The notes: generated by a model not told the origin, from the sequence alone. 64,000 bases of DNA from Polynucleobacter sp. MWH-Svant-W18 (GCF_018687495.1 NZ_CP061293.1:1364001-1428000), one strand, 5' to 3'; counted from the stretch's first letter, positions 45,295 through 55,808 are shown. A program made the numbers and translations.

Positions 45295-46236
45295 CTACCC
45301 AACTAAATTTTTGGGCAGGGAGAAGGTAACGTCTTCCACTACCCCATCAAGCGCCCTTACCTGCCGGGGGCCAAATTCTTGAATACGAGCAACGATGGCT
45401 TGTGCCAAGCTTTCGGGCGCTGAAGCGCCTGCTGTTAATCCAATCTGCTTCTTACCGGCGAACCATTCAGGCTTTAGTTGCTCTGGTGCATCCACCATGT
45501 AAGAGGGAACACCAAGCTTTTCAGATAACTCCCGCAAACGATTAGAGTTTGAGCTTGTCGCACTACCAACCACAATAACCAGCTCGACTTGGGGTGCCAT
45601 AAATTTCACAGCATCTTGCCGATTCTGTGTTGCATAACAAATATCTTGCTTACGTGGCTGAACAATATTGGGAAATTTTTTAGTAAGTGCCTCAACAATT
45701 TCTTTGGTTTCATCAACTGATAGTGTGGTTTGTGTCACGAAGGCAATTTTTTCACCGCTTGGGAAAGATAGTGAATCAACATCACCAACTTTTTCAATCA
45801 GAAATACACCTTCCTTGACTTGCCCCATGGTGCCCTCAACCTCAGGATGACCAGCATGACCAATCATCAGAACCGTAAAGCCTTCTTTGCACATCTTCAC
45901 TACTTCAAGATGCACCTTGGTAACCAAAGGGCAGGTAGCGTCGTATACCTGCAAGCCACGGTCTTGGGCATCCTTACGAACCTCTTGAGAAACGCCGTGT
46001 GCACTAAAGACAACAATGCCGCCTTTAGGAACCTCGTGCAACTCCTCAACAAAAACTGCGCCCTTTTCGCGCAGTTCATTCACCACATAAGCGTTATGTA
46101 CGATTTCATGACGTACATAGATCGGTGCTCCAAAACGCGTCAGCGCCTCGTTCACGATATTGATTGCGCGATCAACACCCGCACAAAAACCGCGGGGTTG
46201 AGCCATCAAAATTTCAGCGTTATCTGAAGTACTCAT
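45295..46236 (-). CDS. ispH: 4-hydroxy-3-methylbut-2-enyl diphosphate reductase
   Basis: A 313-residue iron-sulfur enzyme, the last step of the non-mevalonate isoprenoid pathway. The three cluster cysteines are visible: RGFCAGVDRAI (Cys18), YDATCPLVTKVH and DICYATQNRQ. The conserved HNAYVV, SAHGVS and GHAGHPEV histidine segments are also present. It follows fkpB by three bases in the standard proteobacterial pair, and complements dxs and ispA in the same window. Confidence 0.97.
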   Translation of the reverse strand: MSTSDNAEILMAQPRGFCAGVDRAINIVNEALTRFGAPIYVRHEIVHNAYVVNELREKGAVFVEELHEVPKGGIVVFSAHGVSQEVRKDAQDRGLQVYDATCPLVTKVHLEVVKMCKEGFTVLMIGHAGHPEVEGTMGQVKEGVFLIEKVGDVDSLSFPSGEKIAFVTQTTLSVDETKEIVEALTKKFPNIVQPRKQDICYATQNRQDAVKFMAPQVELVIVVGSATSSNSNRLRELSEKLGVPSYMVDAPEQLKPEWFAGKKQIGLTAGASAPESLAQAIVARIQEFGPRQVRALDGVVEDVTFSLPKNLVG

Positions 46237-46239
46237 GAT

Positions 46240-46686
46240 TTACAGAATAGCCACAATTTCTGCTTCGAATGTCACCGGTCTTCCGGCCAAAGGATGATTA
46301 AAGTCAAACCATGCCCCCTCTTCATCAATCGATTGCAACACACCTGCATATTGCGCACCGCCCGGAGCATTGAACTCAATGACATCGCCTGGATTAAATT
46401 CGATGTCATCATCGCGCCCCTCCTTGAGCGCCTTCAAGGAAACCCATTGCACCAAATCTTCTTTACGCTCGCCAAAACTTTCTTCTGGCGCAAGTAGTGC
46501 ACTTTTTTTCTCACCAACCTCTAGTCCCAACAACACTTTTTCAAAGCAGGGAGCAAATTGTCCAGAACCCATCAAAACCGTCGCAGGACGGTCAACAAAA
46601 GTATTGATGTAATCATCCCCATTAGGCAAAGTGAGCCGGTAGTTGAGGGTCAAGTAGGAATTGGGCAAAACAGTAAGCTTAGTCAT
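46240..46686 (-). CDS. fkpB: FKBP-type peptidyl-prolyl isomerase of the SlpA/FkpB type
   Basis: A 148-residue SlyD-like FKBP. Conserved blocks are SYLTLNYRLTLPNGD, PATVLMGSGQFAPCFEKVLLGLEVGEK and PLAGRPVTFEAEIVAI at the C-terminus, which ends the FKBP fold after the inserted flap domain. The start at 46686 is chosen because the 30 codons upstream overlap the divergent radC and are not family-like. It is paired with ispH, as in E. coli. Confidence 0.93.
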   Translation of the reverse strand: MTKLTVLPNSYLTLNYRLTLPNGDDYINTFVDRPATVLMGSGQFAPCFEKVLLGLEVGEKKSALLAPEESFGERKEDLVQWVSLKALKEGRDDDIEFNPGDVIEFNAPGGAQYAGVLQSIDEEGAWFDFNHPLAGRPVTFEAEIVAIL

Positions 46687-46707
46687 AAGGTGATTGTATC
46701 TAGGCCC

Positions 46708-47409
46708 GTGCCTGTAGTGAATTCCCCAATTACAGCTTGGCCAAAAAGTGAGCAGCCCCGCGAAAAGTTGCGCCACCTAGGGGCGGAAGCTCTCTCAGAT
46801 GCAGAGCTACTGGCAATATTTTTACGGGTGGGAGTTAAGGGGAAAAGTGCTGTAGCCCTAGCCAAAGACTTGCTCCATCACTTTGGCAGCTTGCCACGGC
46901 TCCTAGCATGCACCCGTGAAGATTTCACCCGCATCCATGGCATGGGATTATCTAAATGGGCCCAGATTCAAGCTGCATACGAGCTAGTCAAACGCAGTCT
47001 TGAGGAGGGCTTGTCGGAGGACGGCATATTTTCCTCACCTAGTCATGTCAGGGAATTCTTGCAGGCTAAGATTGGACGCTTACCTCACGAAGTCTTTCTA
47101 TGCCTCTACTTAGACTCACGCCTTCATTTAATTGAGTGCCAAGAGCTCTTCAGAGGCTCTATTACCCACACCACGGTCTACCCCCGAGAAATCCTGAAGG
47201 AAGCCCTTGCCAGAAATGCCAGCGCCCTCATCGTCGCCCACAACCACCCCAGTGGCAATCCATTGCCGAGCAACTCCGATCAAGAGCTCACCAAAACCCT
47301 CATGAATGCTTTGCAATTGGTGGATATTCCTCTTTTAGACCACTGCATCGTCAGTGGTAGTGGATTTTTCTCATTTTCCGACTCTGGCCTGATGAATATT
47401 GACAATTAA
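46708..47409 (+). CDS. radC: RadC family DNA repair/JAB-like protein
   Basis: A protein of about 233 residues. An N-terminal helix-hairpin-helix region (DAELLAIFLRVGVKGKSAV, FTRIHGMGLSKWAQIQAAYEL) precedes the RadC JAB-type domain with its metal signature HNHPSGNPLPSNSDQ. The biochemical role is disputed. The exact start is unresolved: GTG at 46708 or 46717 gives a normal-length N-terminus, and neither has a good ribosome-binding site. The gene is divergent from fkpB with very little space. Confidence 0.9.
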   Translation: MPVVNSPITAWPKSEQPREKLRHLGAEALSDAELLAIFLRVGVKGKSAVALAKDLLHHFGSLPRLLACTREDFTRIHGMGLSKWAQIQAAYELVKRSLEEGLSEDGIFSSPSHVREFLQAKIGRLPHEVFLCLYLDSRLHLIECQELFRGSITHTTVYPREILKEALARNASALIVAHNHPSGNPLPSNSDQELTKTLMNALQLVDIPLLDHCIVSGSGFFSFSDSGLMNIDN

Positions 47410-47519
47410 AGGTAGTAATCACTAACTTATAGAGAACATAGGGGGATTTATGACCGTCTTGAATCCCAAACCCCATCGGCAAAGGCATTTAGGACTAGCC
47501 CAAAATAGGCTAGGACTGA

Positions 47520-47525
47520 TACAAT
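47520..47525 (+). promoter_or_regulatory. candidate rpmB promoter -10
   Basis: TACAAT lies 31 bases before the rpmB start. Just upstream is a small symmetric element, TAGCC and GGCTA around an A-rich centre (47496-47512). No good -35. GGAG seven bases before the ATG is the ribosome-binding site. Confidence 0.4.
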
Positions 47526-47556
47526 CTTCTTTTTTCGCAATTAATGGAGTTATGTC

Positions 47557-47790
47557 ATGGCAAAAGTTTGCCAAGTCACTGGGAAGAAGCCGATGGTTGG
47601 CAACAATGTATCCCATGCAAACAATAAAACGAAGCGTCGCTTTTTGCCTAACCTGCAAAACCGTCGTTTCTGGGTTGAATCTGAAAACCGTTGGATTAGC
47701 TTGCGCTTAACCAATGCTGGTTTGCGCGTAATCGACAAGAACGGTATTGATGCTGTGTTGTCTGATCTCCGTGCACGCGGCGAAATTTAA
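47557..47790 (+). CDS. rpmB: 50S ribosomal protein L28
   Basis: A 77-residue basic protein starting [29 protein letters not shown], the full L28 signature. It is zinc-free, since it lacks the CxxC pairs seen in some L28 proteins. rpmG follows 11 bases downstream, the usual L28-L33 pair. Confidence 0.97.
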   Translation: MAKVCQVTGKKPMVGNNVSHANNKTKRRFLPNLQNRRFWVESENRWISLRLTNAGLRVIDKNGIDAVLSDLRARGEI

Positions 47791-47801
47791 GGAGCACAGA
47801 A

Positions 47802-47969
47802 ATGGCTAAAGGCGGCAGAGAAAAAATCAAGTTAGAGTCATCAGCTGGTACTGGTCACTTTTACACAACATCAAAAAACAAGCGTACAAAGCCTGAAAAA
47901 ATGGAGATCATGAAATTCGATCCAACCATTCGCAAGCACGTTGCTTATAAAGAAACAAAGCTGAAGTAA
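47802..47969 (+). CDS. rpmG: 50S ribosomal protein L33
   Basis: A 55-residue protein: it begins [18 protein letters not shown] and ends VAYKETKLK, clearly L33 of the zinc-independent type (no CxxC pairs). AGGAGCACAGAA precedes the ATG. Co-transcribed with rpmB and followed by a strong terminator. Confidence 0.96.
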   Translation: MAKGGREKIKLESSAGTGHFYTTSKNKRTKPEKMEIMKFDPTIRKHVAYKETKLK

Positions 47970-47980
47970 TTTACTTCCAG

Positions 47981-48018
47981 CAAATAAAAAACCCGCTTAG
48001 TTGCGGGTTTTTTATTTG
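47981..48018. terminator. bidirectional intrinsic terminator between rpmG and the desaturase
   Basis: A perfect 16-bp inverted repeat (CAAATAAAAAACCCGC and its complement) around a 6-nt loop, with A-rich and T-rich flanks. It can stop both rpmBG and the convergent desaturase transcript. Confidence 0.9.
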
Positions 48019-48046
48019 CCTTAAATACTTACTGCATTCTGGGCGC

Positions 48047-49240
48047 TTAAGCGTAGCGACGCAATCTCAATGAGAACTCGCGCAAACTGCTTAAGCCGCT
48101 ATCTTCAGCACGCTGACACCAAGCGTGTAACTGTGAGAGTAATTGCTCTCTCGTGGCGCTAGAGCGCCCCCAGATTGCCTGTAGATCCCGACGCATCTCA
48201 ATCATCTTGCGCAGCTGAGCATTGCTTGCCATCAACTCCTCCAGTTTGGATTTCTCTTCCTCACTTAAACGAGACTCATCCTTAGACAACCATGTTCCGG
48301 CATCAGTTAAATGCGCTGCGAGAACTTGCATATGTTGCACTTCATTGCTGAAAAAATTGCACAGTGTCTTGCTGTAGCGAGCCATAATTTCATAACGATT
48401 GGCAATGATGGCCTCCAATGTATTTTGATCGGCTGGACGCAAATCACTAAGCACCGGTTTAGGCGAAGTCTTTTTCACTGTTGCCAAGCCAACTAGAGCC
48501 ATCATCTGAATGTAGAGCCAACCAATATCAAACTCATACCATTTATTAGAAAGTTTGGCGCTTGTTGCAAAGGTGTGATGATTGTTGTGCAACTCTTCAC
48601 CGCCAATCAAAATTCCCCAAGGGAAAATATTGGTTGAGGCATCTTCACAATCAAAGTTACGATATCCCCAATAGTGACCAATGCCATTAATAACACCAGC
48701 TGCAGTAATTGGAATCCATAACATCTGCACTGCCCAAACAGTCAGGCCAATGCCCCCAAATAAAAATACATCAATAATGAGCATCAGGGCTACACCCTGC
48801 CAAGAAAACTTGGAATAGATATTGCGCTCCACCCAGTCATCCGGAGTGCCATGGCCAAACTTTTCTAATGTCTCCTGGTTTGCAGCTTCATTTTTATAGA
48901 GCTCTGCCCCGCGAGAAAGGACTGTGCCAATCCCCAAAATTTGCGGGCTATGTGGATCATCCACAGTTTCACATTTGGCGTGATGCTTGCGATGAATAGA
49001 AGCCCACTCCTTGGTAACCATGCCAGTAGTGAGCCAGAGCCAAAAACGGAAGCAATGGGCTGCAAGCGGGTGCAATTCAAGCGCTCGGTGGGCCTGGCAG
49101 CGGTGTAAGAAGATGGTTACTGAGGCAATAGTGATATGGGTAGCTATCAAGGTAAACAGAACAATCTGCCACCATGACCAATCTAAGTAGCCATTAGCAA
49201 GCCAATGCAGAAACAAATCCAAACCAGAAACTGTATTCAA
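48047..49240 (-). CDS. acyl-CoA/acyl-lipid delta-9-type fatty acid desaturase
   Basis: A 397-residue membrane di-iron desaturase. The three His boxes are HRCQAH (46-51), HRKHH (83-87) and HNNHH near residue 218, with four hydrophobic spans. It introduces a double bond in membrane fatty acids, probably to keep membranes fluid at low temperature. Roughly 120 C-terminal residues after the catalytic core are polar and helical (DESRLSEEEKSKLEELMAS), longer than minimal desaturases. The electron donor is not encoded nearby. Confidence 0.9.
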   Translation of the reverse strand: MNTVSGLDLFLHWLANGYLDWSWWQIVLFTLIATHITIASVTIFLHRCQAHRALELHPLAAHCFRFWLWLTTGMVTKEWASIHRKHHAKCETVDDPHSPQILGIGTVLSRGAELYKNEAANQETLEKFGHGTPDDWVERNIYSKFSWQGVALMLIIDVFLFGGIGLTVWAVQMLWIPITAAGVINGIGHYWGYRNFDCEDASTNIFPWGILIGGEELHNNHHTFATSAKLSNKWYEFDIGWLYIQMMALVGLATVKKTSPKPVLSDLRPADQNTLEAIIANRYEIMARYSKTLCNFFSNEVQHMQVLAAHLTDAGTWLSKDESRLSEEEKSKLEELMASNAQLRKMIEMRRDLQAIWGRSSATREQLLSQLHAWCQRAEDSGLSSLREFSLRLRRYA

Positions 49241-49282
49241 AAGTAAGTCCTAAAGTAGTATTGGCTCTTATTTTAATGCTTT

Positions 49283-50827
49283 TTAGGTCTTTTTGACCTT
49301 ATCTTTCGTTAACTCTTCAGATTTGGGCTTTTCTGACTTTTCAGGTTTAGTACCTTTTTTCTGAAAAACAGCTCCAAAAAAGCCATCTGTGCCATGAATA
49401 TGTGGCCAAAGTTGCCACCATGGATTATCTGAAGTGCATCCTAAAGGCAATTTATCCTTTGGAAACAATGGCTTAAGAACCTCAGCGGCTGGAACAGCCT
49501 CAAATTCAGGATGTTTACTGAGGAAATCTTCTGCAATCGCTTGATTTTCCTGGGGTAAGAGACTGCAGGTGGCATAAACCAAGCGGCCACCAGGCTTTAG
49601 TAAGCGAGCAGCTGAGGACAGAATACTCATTTGCTTTTGATTGAGTTCCAAGATGCCTTCGGGGGTTTGACGCCATTTCAGGTCAGGATTGCGGCGTAGG
49701 GTACCCATGCCACTGCAAGGGGCATCTACCAAAACCCGATCAATCTTCCCAGCCAAGCGCTTGATCTTGGCATCGTTCTCGCTATCAATCCATACTGGGT
49801 GAACGTTAGAAAGGCCGCTACGGGCCTGCCTTGGCTTCAAATTCGCCAAACGACGCTCGGATGTATCAAAGGCATAGAGGCGTCCAGTGGAGCGCATCAA
49901 GGCACCAATCGCAAGTGTTTTGCCTCCGGCACCTGCACAAAAGTCAACCACCATCTCGCCACGCTTTGGCGCAAGCAAGTAAGCTAAAAGCTGACTGCCC
50001 TCATCTTGCACCTCAAACATGCCGGCTTTAAAGCCAACTGTATTTTGCAAAGCAGGCTTACCCATGATGCGCACACCATCAGGTGCATACGGAGTTGGAA
50101 TAGCTTGATATCGACCGCCCAATGCGTTCATTTGCGCGAGTAATTCTTCGCGATTGGTTTTCATCGTGTTGGCACGCAAATCTAAGAGCGCAGGATGCAT
50201 TAATGATTTTGCTAGCTCTTCACGTGTTTCTTCACCAGGATATTTTCCAAATGCATCCCATAGCCACTCTGGCAAATTGTTGCGCACAAGTGGATTCAAT
50301 GCTGCAGGATCAACCGTAGGAAAACGTTGCAACCATTCATATTCGCCAGATTTCAGTACGTGCGCTAAATCCGCAATCGCACTCTCCGCGCGGTTCGCTG
50401 AACCTAAACCGCCTTCAGATAAAGCGGACAGCAAACCCAATAGGGCTAAGCGTCTAGCCTGAGAGCCTTCACCGCTTACCGCAAACTGGGAGAATTCATT
50501 TTTACGACGGAGAATGGCAAACGCACTCTCAGCAATTAATGCGCGATCACGATTTCCAAGTTGTGGCTCGGCTCGAAAATAACGACTCACTACACGATCG
50601 GCAGGTTGCTCAAAACTAAGTAACTCGGGCAACAATCTCTCTAGATGAATAGCATGTTGAGGAAGAGCCTTGGCATTCGAGAAATTCTTTTGACCTTCAG
50701 GTGCAATTAAATTGCCACTAGCATTGCGTCGCTCGGAGCGACGCAGAGGATCTTTAGTTTTCGCTGCGTAACTTTTGTGCGGTGCTAATCTGTTGCCAGA
50801 TTTACGTGGGGGGCGTTCTGCACTCAT
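49283..50827 (-). CDS. rsmB: RsmB/NOP family 16S rRNA m5C methyltransferase
   Basis: A 514-residue SAM-dependent RNA methyltransferase. It has an N-terminal NusB-like domain (about 45-190) and a Rossmann catalytic domain with VDFCAGAGGKTLAIGAL, VDAPCSGMGTLRRNPDLKW and YATCSLLPQENQ, which provide the two catalytic cysteines. The first 40 or so residues and the last 30 are Lys-rich and probably disordered. Family members methylate C967 of 16S rRNA. It overlaps purN by four bases. Confidence 0.92.
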   Translation of the reverse strand: MSAERPPRKSGNRLAPHKSYAAKTKDPLRRSERRNASGNLIAPEGQKNFSNAKALPQHAIHLERLLPELLSFEQPADRVVSRYFRAEPQLGNRDRALIAESAFAILRRKNEFSQFAVSGEGSQARRLALLGLLSALSEGGLGSANRAESAIADLAHVLKSGEYEWLQRFPTVDPAALNPLVRNNLPEWLWDAFGKYPGEETREELAKSLMHPALLDLRANTMKTNREELLAQMNALGGRYQAIPTPYAPDGVRIMGKPALQNTVGFKAGMFEVQDEGSQLLAYLLAPKRGEMVVDFCAGAGGKTLAIGALMRSTGRLYAFDTSERRLANLKPRQARSGLSNVHPVWIDSENDAKIKRLAGKIDRVLVDAPCSGMGTLRRNPDLKWRQTPEGILELNQKQMSILSSAARLLKPGGRLVYATCSLLPQENQAIAEDFLSKHPEFEAVPAAEVLKPLFPKDKLPLGCTSDNPWWQLWPHIHGTDGFFGAVFQKKGTKPEKSEKPKSEELTKDKVKKT

Positions 50828-51453
50828 AGTTTAAAAAATTGCGACTCGGGGGGTTGTAACTTCACTTGATTACCTTCTATTCGCAATCGTCCATCAAGGA
50901 ACCATTTTACGGCCCGCGGGTAAATCTGATGCTCCGCACTTAAAACACGCGCGGCCAAAGTATCTGCATCGTCACCTTCTAGAACTGGAACGGCAGCCTG
51001 ACAAATAATCGGGCCCTCATCTACCCCCTCGGTCACAAAGTGCACTGTAGCCCCATGCTCCTTCACACCAGCCTCCAAAGCTCTCTCGTGGGTATGCAAC
51101 CCAGGGAAAGCAGGCAAAAGCGCTGGGTGGATATTGATCAAACGACCCTCAAAGTGACGAATAAAGCCTGGAGTCAGAATTCTCATAAAGCCCGCCAAAA
51201 CCACTAAATCGGCCCCTAACTCATCAATTTTCTGCATTAAGGCAGCATCAAAGGACTCGCGGGTGGCATGCTCCTTGTGCTCGATCACAAAACCCGGAAT
51301 GCCTTGGGAGCGAGCAAAATCAAGGCCTTTAGCCGCAGAGTGATTCGCAATCACCCCCACAAATTTGACCGGCCATTGCTCTTTTTGAGCCGTTTTGACG
51401 ATGGCCTCGAAATTGGATCCGCGGCCAGAGATTAAGGTAACGATAGAAAGCAT
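50824..51453 (-). CDS. purN: phosphoribosylglycinamide formyltransferase
   Basis: A 209-residue enzyme of purine synthesis that adds a formyl group to GAR. Visible: SGRGSNFEAI (the phosphate-binding loop), NIHPALLPAFPGLHTHERAL (the catalytic Asn and His) and VTEGVDEGPII with the catalytic Asp. The ATG at 51453 is preferred to an upstream GTG. It is translated with rsmB through an ATGA overlap and is divergent from ribF. Confidence 0.96.
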   Translation of the reverse strand: MLSIVTLISGRGSNFEAIVKTAQKEQWPVKFVGVIANHSAAKGLDFARSQGIPGFVIEHKEHATRESFDAALMQKIDELGADLVVLAGFMRILTPGFIRHFEGRLINIHPALLPAFPGLHTHERALEAGVKEHGATVHFVTEGVDEGPIICQAAVPVLEGDDADTLAARVLSAEHQIYPRAVKWFLDGRLRIEGNQVKLQPPESQFFKL

Positions 51454-51461
51454 GCCCACAA

Positions 51462-51467
51462 TATAAT
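51462..51467 (+). promoter_or_regulatory. candidate ribF promoter -10
   Basis: TATAAT 25 bases before the GTG start of ribF, in the short purN-ribF gap. It would give a leader of roughly 18-20 nt for the ribF-ileS-lspA run. No clear -35. Confidence 0.45.
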
Positions 51468-51492
51468 TGATGGCTACCCTGAAAGCGATTTT

Positions 51493-52443
51493 GTGAACGT
51501 ATTCCGCGGCCCGACCGATTTTTCTGCAGTATCTGCTTGTGCTTTAACCATCGGTAATTTCGATGGGGTGCACAGGGGTCATCGCGCCTTGCTCAAGCAG
51601 CTGGTTGAGGGCGCTAAAGAGCGAAACCTTGTTAGTTGCGTGATGACCTTTGAGCCTCACCCTAAAGAATTCTTCTTGCCCGAAGAAGCGCCCCCACGAA
51701 TTTTGAACCTGCGCGATAAATTGGCTGCTTTATCTCAACTTGGAATTGACCGGGTAGTGGTAGAACACTTTAACTCCGCTTTTGCGCGACTTAGTCCTGA
51801 AGAATTTGTTTCAGAAATCATTGTCAAACGTCTAAATACGAAATGGATTTTGATTGGCGATGATTTTTGCTATGGTGCAAAACGCGCAGGTAATTTTGAG
51901 AGCTTAAAAGCCGCTGGTGAGAAATATGGCTTTGCGGTATCCAGCATCCAAACTATTCTGGAGGATGGTGAGCGTATTTCTAGCTCAGCTTTACGTAGCG
52001 CACTTGCTAATGGCGATATGCATCAAGCAGAAAAATTATTAGGTCGCCCTTACGGAATTTCTGGTCATGTCATTCACGGACAACAACTGGGACGCAAACT
52101 CGGCTTTCCAACGCTGAATCTTGCGGTGGCAAATCATCTGCATCATCGCAAACCTGCGACTACCGGAATCTTTACAGCTCAGGTCTTAGGGTTGAGTGAT
52201 CAACCCCTCCCGGCCGTAGCCAGCCTGGGCGTAAGACCCACGGTCGAGGATCAGGGACGCGTGCTGCTAGAGACCCATATTTTTGATTACAGCGCAGACG
52301 TCTACGGAAAAATCATTACTGTAGAACTCTTAGAAAAAATTCGTGACGAGGCCAAGTATGATGACCTCGATACTCTTACAAAAGCCATTGCAGCAGATGC
52401 AAAGCACGCCAGAAATTATTTCCAGAAAAAAGCATATGTCTGA
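51493..52443 (+). CDS. ribF: bifunctional riboflavin kinase / FAD synthetase
   Basis: A 316-residue enzyme converting riboflavin to FMN and FAD. The nucleotidyltransferase domain has [17 protein letters not shown] near residue 20 and [15 protein letters not shown] near 160. The kinase domain has [13 protein letters not shown] and a final NLH-rich region. The start is GTG at 51493. The last eight bases overlap ileS, so ileS translation is likely coupled. Confidence 0.96.
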   Translation: MNVFRGPTDFSAVSACALTIGNFDGVHRGHRALLKQLVEGAKERNLVSCVMTFEPHPKEFFLPEEAPPRILNLRDKLAALSQLGIDRVVVEHFNSAFARLSPEEFVSEIIVKRLNTKWILIGDDFCYGAKRAGNFESLKAAGEKYGFAVSSIQTILEDGERISSSALRSALANGDMHQAEKLLGRPYGISGHVIHGQQLGRKLGFPTLNLAVANHLHHRKPATTGIFTAQVLGLSDQPLPAVASLGVRPTVEDQGRVLLETHIFDYSADVYGKIITVELLEKIRDEAKYDDLDTLTKAIAADAKHARNYFQKKAYV

Positions 52444-55297
52444 AAAAGAAAATACCTACCCTGTCAACCTACTAGATACTGCATTTCCGATGCGCGGGGA
52501 TCTGGCTAAACGTGAACCACAATGGGTTGCTCAGTGGCAGAAAAATAAGCTCTACGAAAAAATTCGTGCAGCACATGCCAATCAAACGAAGTTCATTCTG
52601 CATGATGGTCCTCCGTATGCGAATGGTGATATTCATATTGGCCATGCGGTCAATAAGATTTTGAAGGACATGATTGTGAAATCTCGCTGGTTAATGGGAT
52701 TTGATGCCGTTTATGTTCCTGGTTGGGATTGCCATGGAATGCCGATCGAGATTCAGATTGAAAAAGAATTTGGCAAGAATTTGCCAACAGCTGAAGTGCA
52801 AGCCAAAGCCCGTGCCTATGCGCAAGTACAGGTGGATAAGCAGAAAAAAGATTTTGAACGGCTGGGCGTACTGGGAGACTGGAATAACCCCTACCTGACG
52901 ATGAACTACCGCAATGAGGCAGATGAAATCCGCGCACTCGGCAAGATCTGGGAGAAAGGTTATGTCTTTCGGGGCTTAAAACCCGTGAACTGGTGTTTTG
53001 ATTGCGGCTCTGCCTTGGCAGAGGCCGAAGTGGAATATCAGGACAAAACTGATCCAACCGTCGATGTTGGCTTTGCCTTTGATGATGCGCAGCGTCCCCT
53101 ACTTGCTAAGGCCTTTGGCCTGACCGAGTTACCAAATAAGCCTGGTCAAATTGTGATCTGGACCACAACACCTTGGACCATTCCCGCCAATCAGGCAATG
53201 AACGTTCATCCTGAACTCACTTATGCATTGGTTGATGTTGGCGACAAGCTCTTAATCCTCGCGAAAGATCGCGTTGAAACCTGTTTACAGGACTATGGCC
53301 TAACAGGCAATGTGATTGCTACCTGCCTAGGCGCACAACTCGCAAACATTTCTTTTTGGCATCCGCTCTCCTCATTGCATGAGGGCTATAAACGGCTTTC
53401 ACCTATTTATCCGGCGGAATACGTGACCTTAGATACGGGCACTGGCATTGTTCACTCTGCGCCCGCTTATGGTGAGGAAGACTTTAAGTCGTGCAAAGCA
53501 AATCAGCTGGACGACAAAGATATTCTCAATCCAGTCATGGGCAATGGCGTGTATGCCTCTTGGTTACCGCTTTTTGCTAACGAATATATCTGGAAAGCTA
53601 ATCCAAAGATTGTTGAAGCAATGCGTGAAGCAGGCAGTCTATTGCGCGACAAAACCTATACCCACTCATACATGCATTGCTGGCGCCATAAGTCCCCCAT
53701 CATTTATCGCGCTACTTCCCAGTGGTTTGCGAGCATGGATAAAAAGCCATCCGATGGCAAAGCTAGCTTGCGCGAAACTGCCGTAGCGGGCATTGAAAAT
53801 ACCGAGTTCTTCCCTGCTTGGGGAAAACAGCGTTTACACAGCATGATTGCTAATCGCCCTGACTGGACATTGTCACGTCAACGTCAGTGGGGCGTGCCAA
53901 TGGCCTTCTTTGTTCACAAAGAAACCGGTGAACCGCATCCCCGCACCGTGGAATTGTTAGAAGAGATAGCTAAACGTGTAGAAAAAGATGGTATCGAAGC
54001 TTGGCAAAAACTTGAAGTTGCAGAGTTGCTTGGAGATGACGCCACTCAATATGAAAAAAATCGTGATACCTTGGATGTGTGGTTTGACTCCGGCACAACC
54101 CACTGGCATGTGATTCGCGGCTCACATCGTGATGAGTTATTAACGGCAGAGACAGAAACCCCTGATGGTCGCCTTGCTGATTTGTATCTCGAAGGCTCTG
54201 ATCAACATCGCGGCTGGTTTCACTCATCACTGCTTACTGGTGCGATGCTCGATGGCAAGCCTCCCTATAAAGCCCTGCTCACTCATGGCTTTACAGTTGA
54301 TGGTCAAGGTCGCAAGATGAGCAAGTCAGTAGGAAATGTCATTGCTCCACAACAAGTTGCTGACAAACTTGGTGCAGAAATCATTCGTCTTTGGGTGGCA
54401 TCAACTGACTACTCTGGTGAGATGACGATCTCAGATGAAATTCTCAAGCGCGTTACTGAAAGCTATCGCCGGATCCGTAACACTTTGCGCTTCCTGTTAG
54501 CCAATCTCTCTGATTTTGATCCAGGCAAGCATGCCATGCCCGTTGATCAGTGGCTCGAGATTGATCGTTATGCGGTAGCTCTTGCCAATCAATTGCAGAG
54601 CGATGTTGAAGCGCACTACAAGTCATATGAATTCCAGCCAGCAGTTGCGCGCATGTTGAGTTTCTGTTCTGAAGATTTGGGTGGCTTCTACTTAGACATT
54701 CTGAAAGATCGTCTCTATACGAGCGCACCCGACTCTCCTGATCGCCGTGCTGCTCAGAACGCTTTATTTCACATCACTCGCAATCTCTTGAAGTGGTTAT
54801 CGCCATTCCTATCTTTTACTGCAGAAGAAGCCTGGAAAGATTTTCCGCATGGCTTAGGAAGTCATCCTGCAGATTCGATCTTCATGGAAGAGTTTGGTCA
54901 GTTCCCACAAATTGCCAACGCAGATGAATTGCTTGCCAAATGGAATCGCATCCGCGAAATTCGCTCAGAAGTCACTAAAGCAATTGAAATCGAACGCGAA
55001 GCTGGCAATGTAGGCTCATCCTTGCAAGCTGAGTTGACCATTAAATTGGGGGATGTAGACTTTGCAATCCTTCACTCACTCAATGATGATTTGCGTTTTG
55101 TAACCATTACCTCCAGCGCCAATATTGAACTGAGTAATGGTGGCTTAGAAGTTCTAGTGCGCGGTAGTCAATATAAAAAGTGTGGCCGTTGCTGGCATCA
55201 CACCAAAGATGTTGGCAGCAATGCTGATCACCCTGATCTCTGTAGTCGCTGTATTAGCAACCTCTTTGGTAATGGCGATCATCGCCTCTTTGCATAA
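52436..55297 (+). CDS. ileS: isoleucyl-tRNA synthetase
   Basis: A 953-residue class I synthetase. The HIGH-type motif is [15 protein letters not shown] near residue 60, the KMSKS motif is KMSKSVGN, and the C-terminal zinc site is [12 protein letters not shown]...CSRC. It charges the isoleucine tRNAs, including the lysidine-containing CAU form suggested for the split tRNA in this window. The ATG at 52436 lies inside the 3' end of ribF. The 31 extra codons upstream in the same frame belong to ribF in another frame. Confidence 0.97.
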   Translation: MSEKENTYPVNLLDTAFPMRGDLAKREPQWVAQWQKNKLYEKIRAAHANQTKFILHDGPPYANGDIHIGHAVNKILKDMIVKSRWLMGFDAVYVPGWDCHGMPIEIQIEKEFGKNLPTAEVQAKARAYAQVQVDKQKKDFERLGVLGDWNNPYLTMNYRNEADEIRALGKIWEKGYVFRGLKPVNWCFDCGSALAEAEVEYQDKTDPTVDVGFAFDDAQRPLLAKAFGLTELPNKPGQIVIWTTTPWTIPANQAMNVHPELTYALVDVGDKLLILAKDRVETCLQDYGLTGNVIATCLGAQLANISFWHPLSSLHEGYKRLSPIYPAEYVTLDTGTGIVHSAPAYGEEDFKSCKANQLDDKDILNPVMGNGVYASWLPLFANEYIWKANPKIVEAMREAGSLLRDKTYTHSYMHCWRHKSPIIYRATSQWFASMDKKPSDGKASLRETAVAGIENTEFFPAWGKQRLHSMIANRPDWTLSRQRQWGVPMAFFVHKETGEPHPRTVELLEEIAKRVEKDGIEAWQKLEVAELLGDDATQYEKNRDTLDVWFDSGTTHWHVIRGSHRDELLTAETETPDGRLADLYLEGSDQHRGWFHSSLLTGAMLDGKPPYKALLTHGFTVDGQGRKMSKSVGNVIAPQQVADKLGAEIIRLWVASTDYSGEMTISDEILKRVTESYRRIRNTLRFLLANLSDFDPGKHAMPVDQWLEIDRYAVALANQLQSDVEAHYKSYEFQPAVARMLSFCSEDLGGFYLDILKDRLYTSAPDSPDRRAAQNALFHITRNLLKWLSPFLSFTAEEAWKDFPHGLGSHPADSIFMEEFGQFPQIANADELLAKWNRIREIRSEVTKAIEIEREAGNVGSSLQAELTIKLGDVDFAILHSLNDDLRFVTITSSANIELSNGGLEVLVRGSQYKKCGRCWHHTKDVGSNADHPDLCSRCISNLFGNGDHRLFA

Positions 55298-55310
55298 AAC
55301 TGAAAATCAT

Positions 55311-55799
55311 ATGAACCCTAGCTTTTTGCGCCATATGACTATTGCCACGCTAACTCTGTTTATCGATCAGATTACAAAGTGGCAGGCTTTAAGTCATTTA
55401 CAACTGGGTGTACCAGAGCGCGTATTGCCATTCCTTAATTGGCTGCTGCTTTTCAACCCTGGAGCAGCTTTCTCCTTTTTAGCCCAAGGCTCCGGTTGGC
55501 AACGCTGGTTCTTTACTATCCTTGGACTGCTTGCTTGCGTCTACATTGTTTGGTTATTGCGCAAAAACCAATGTGACAAGTTACTGTGTTGGGCCCTCAG
55601 TCTAATCCTGGGGGGAGCACTAGGAAATGTCTTAGATCGCCTCATGTGTGGTGCCGTAATTGACTTTATCGATATTCATTACGCCAATTGGCATTGGCCG
55701 GCCTTTAATATTGCCGATAGCGCTATCTGCATTGGCGCAGTACTCATCATTTTTGGAGAGTTGCGCAAGTCATTTGGCAAATTCTCACAATCCCATTAA
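55311..55799 (+). CDS. lspA: lipoprotein signal peptidase
   Basis: A 162-residue membrane aspartyl protease that cuts lipoprotein signal peptides. Four hydrophobic spans. The conserved segments are FNPGAAFSFL, LGNVLDRLMCGAVIDFIDIH (first catalytic Asp) and FNIADSAICIG (second catalytic Asp). The start at 55311 is preferred over longer in-frame versions that run into ileS. The order ribF-ileS-lspA is classical. Confidence 0.96.
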   Translation: MNPSFLRHMTIATLTLFIDQITKWQALSHLQLGVPERVLPFLNWLLLFNPGAAFSFLAQGSGWQRWFFTILGLLACVYIVWLLRKNQCDKLLCWALSLILGGALGNVLDRLMCGAVIDFIDIHYANWHWPAFNIADSAICIGAVLIIFGELRKSFGKFSQSH

Positions 55800-55808
55800 G
55801 CTGGCGCC

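Noticed and set aside
47450..47710. 86-codon frame upstream of and overlapping rpmB
   Set aside because: It covers the likely promoter and reads rpmB out of frame, with no recognisable family.
55182..55310. Longer LspA start with an extra hydrophobic segment
   Set aside because: The extra part is the zinc-finger end of ileS read in another frame; a start at 55311 gives a normal LspA.
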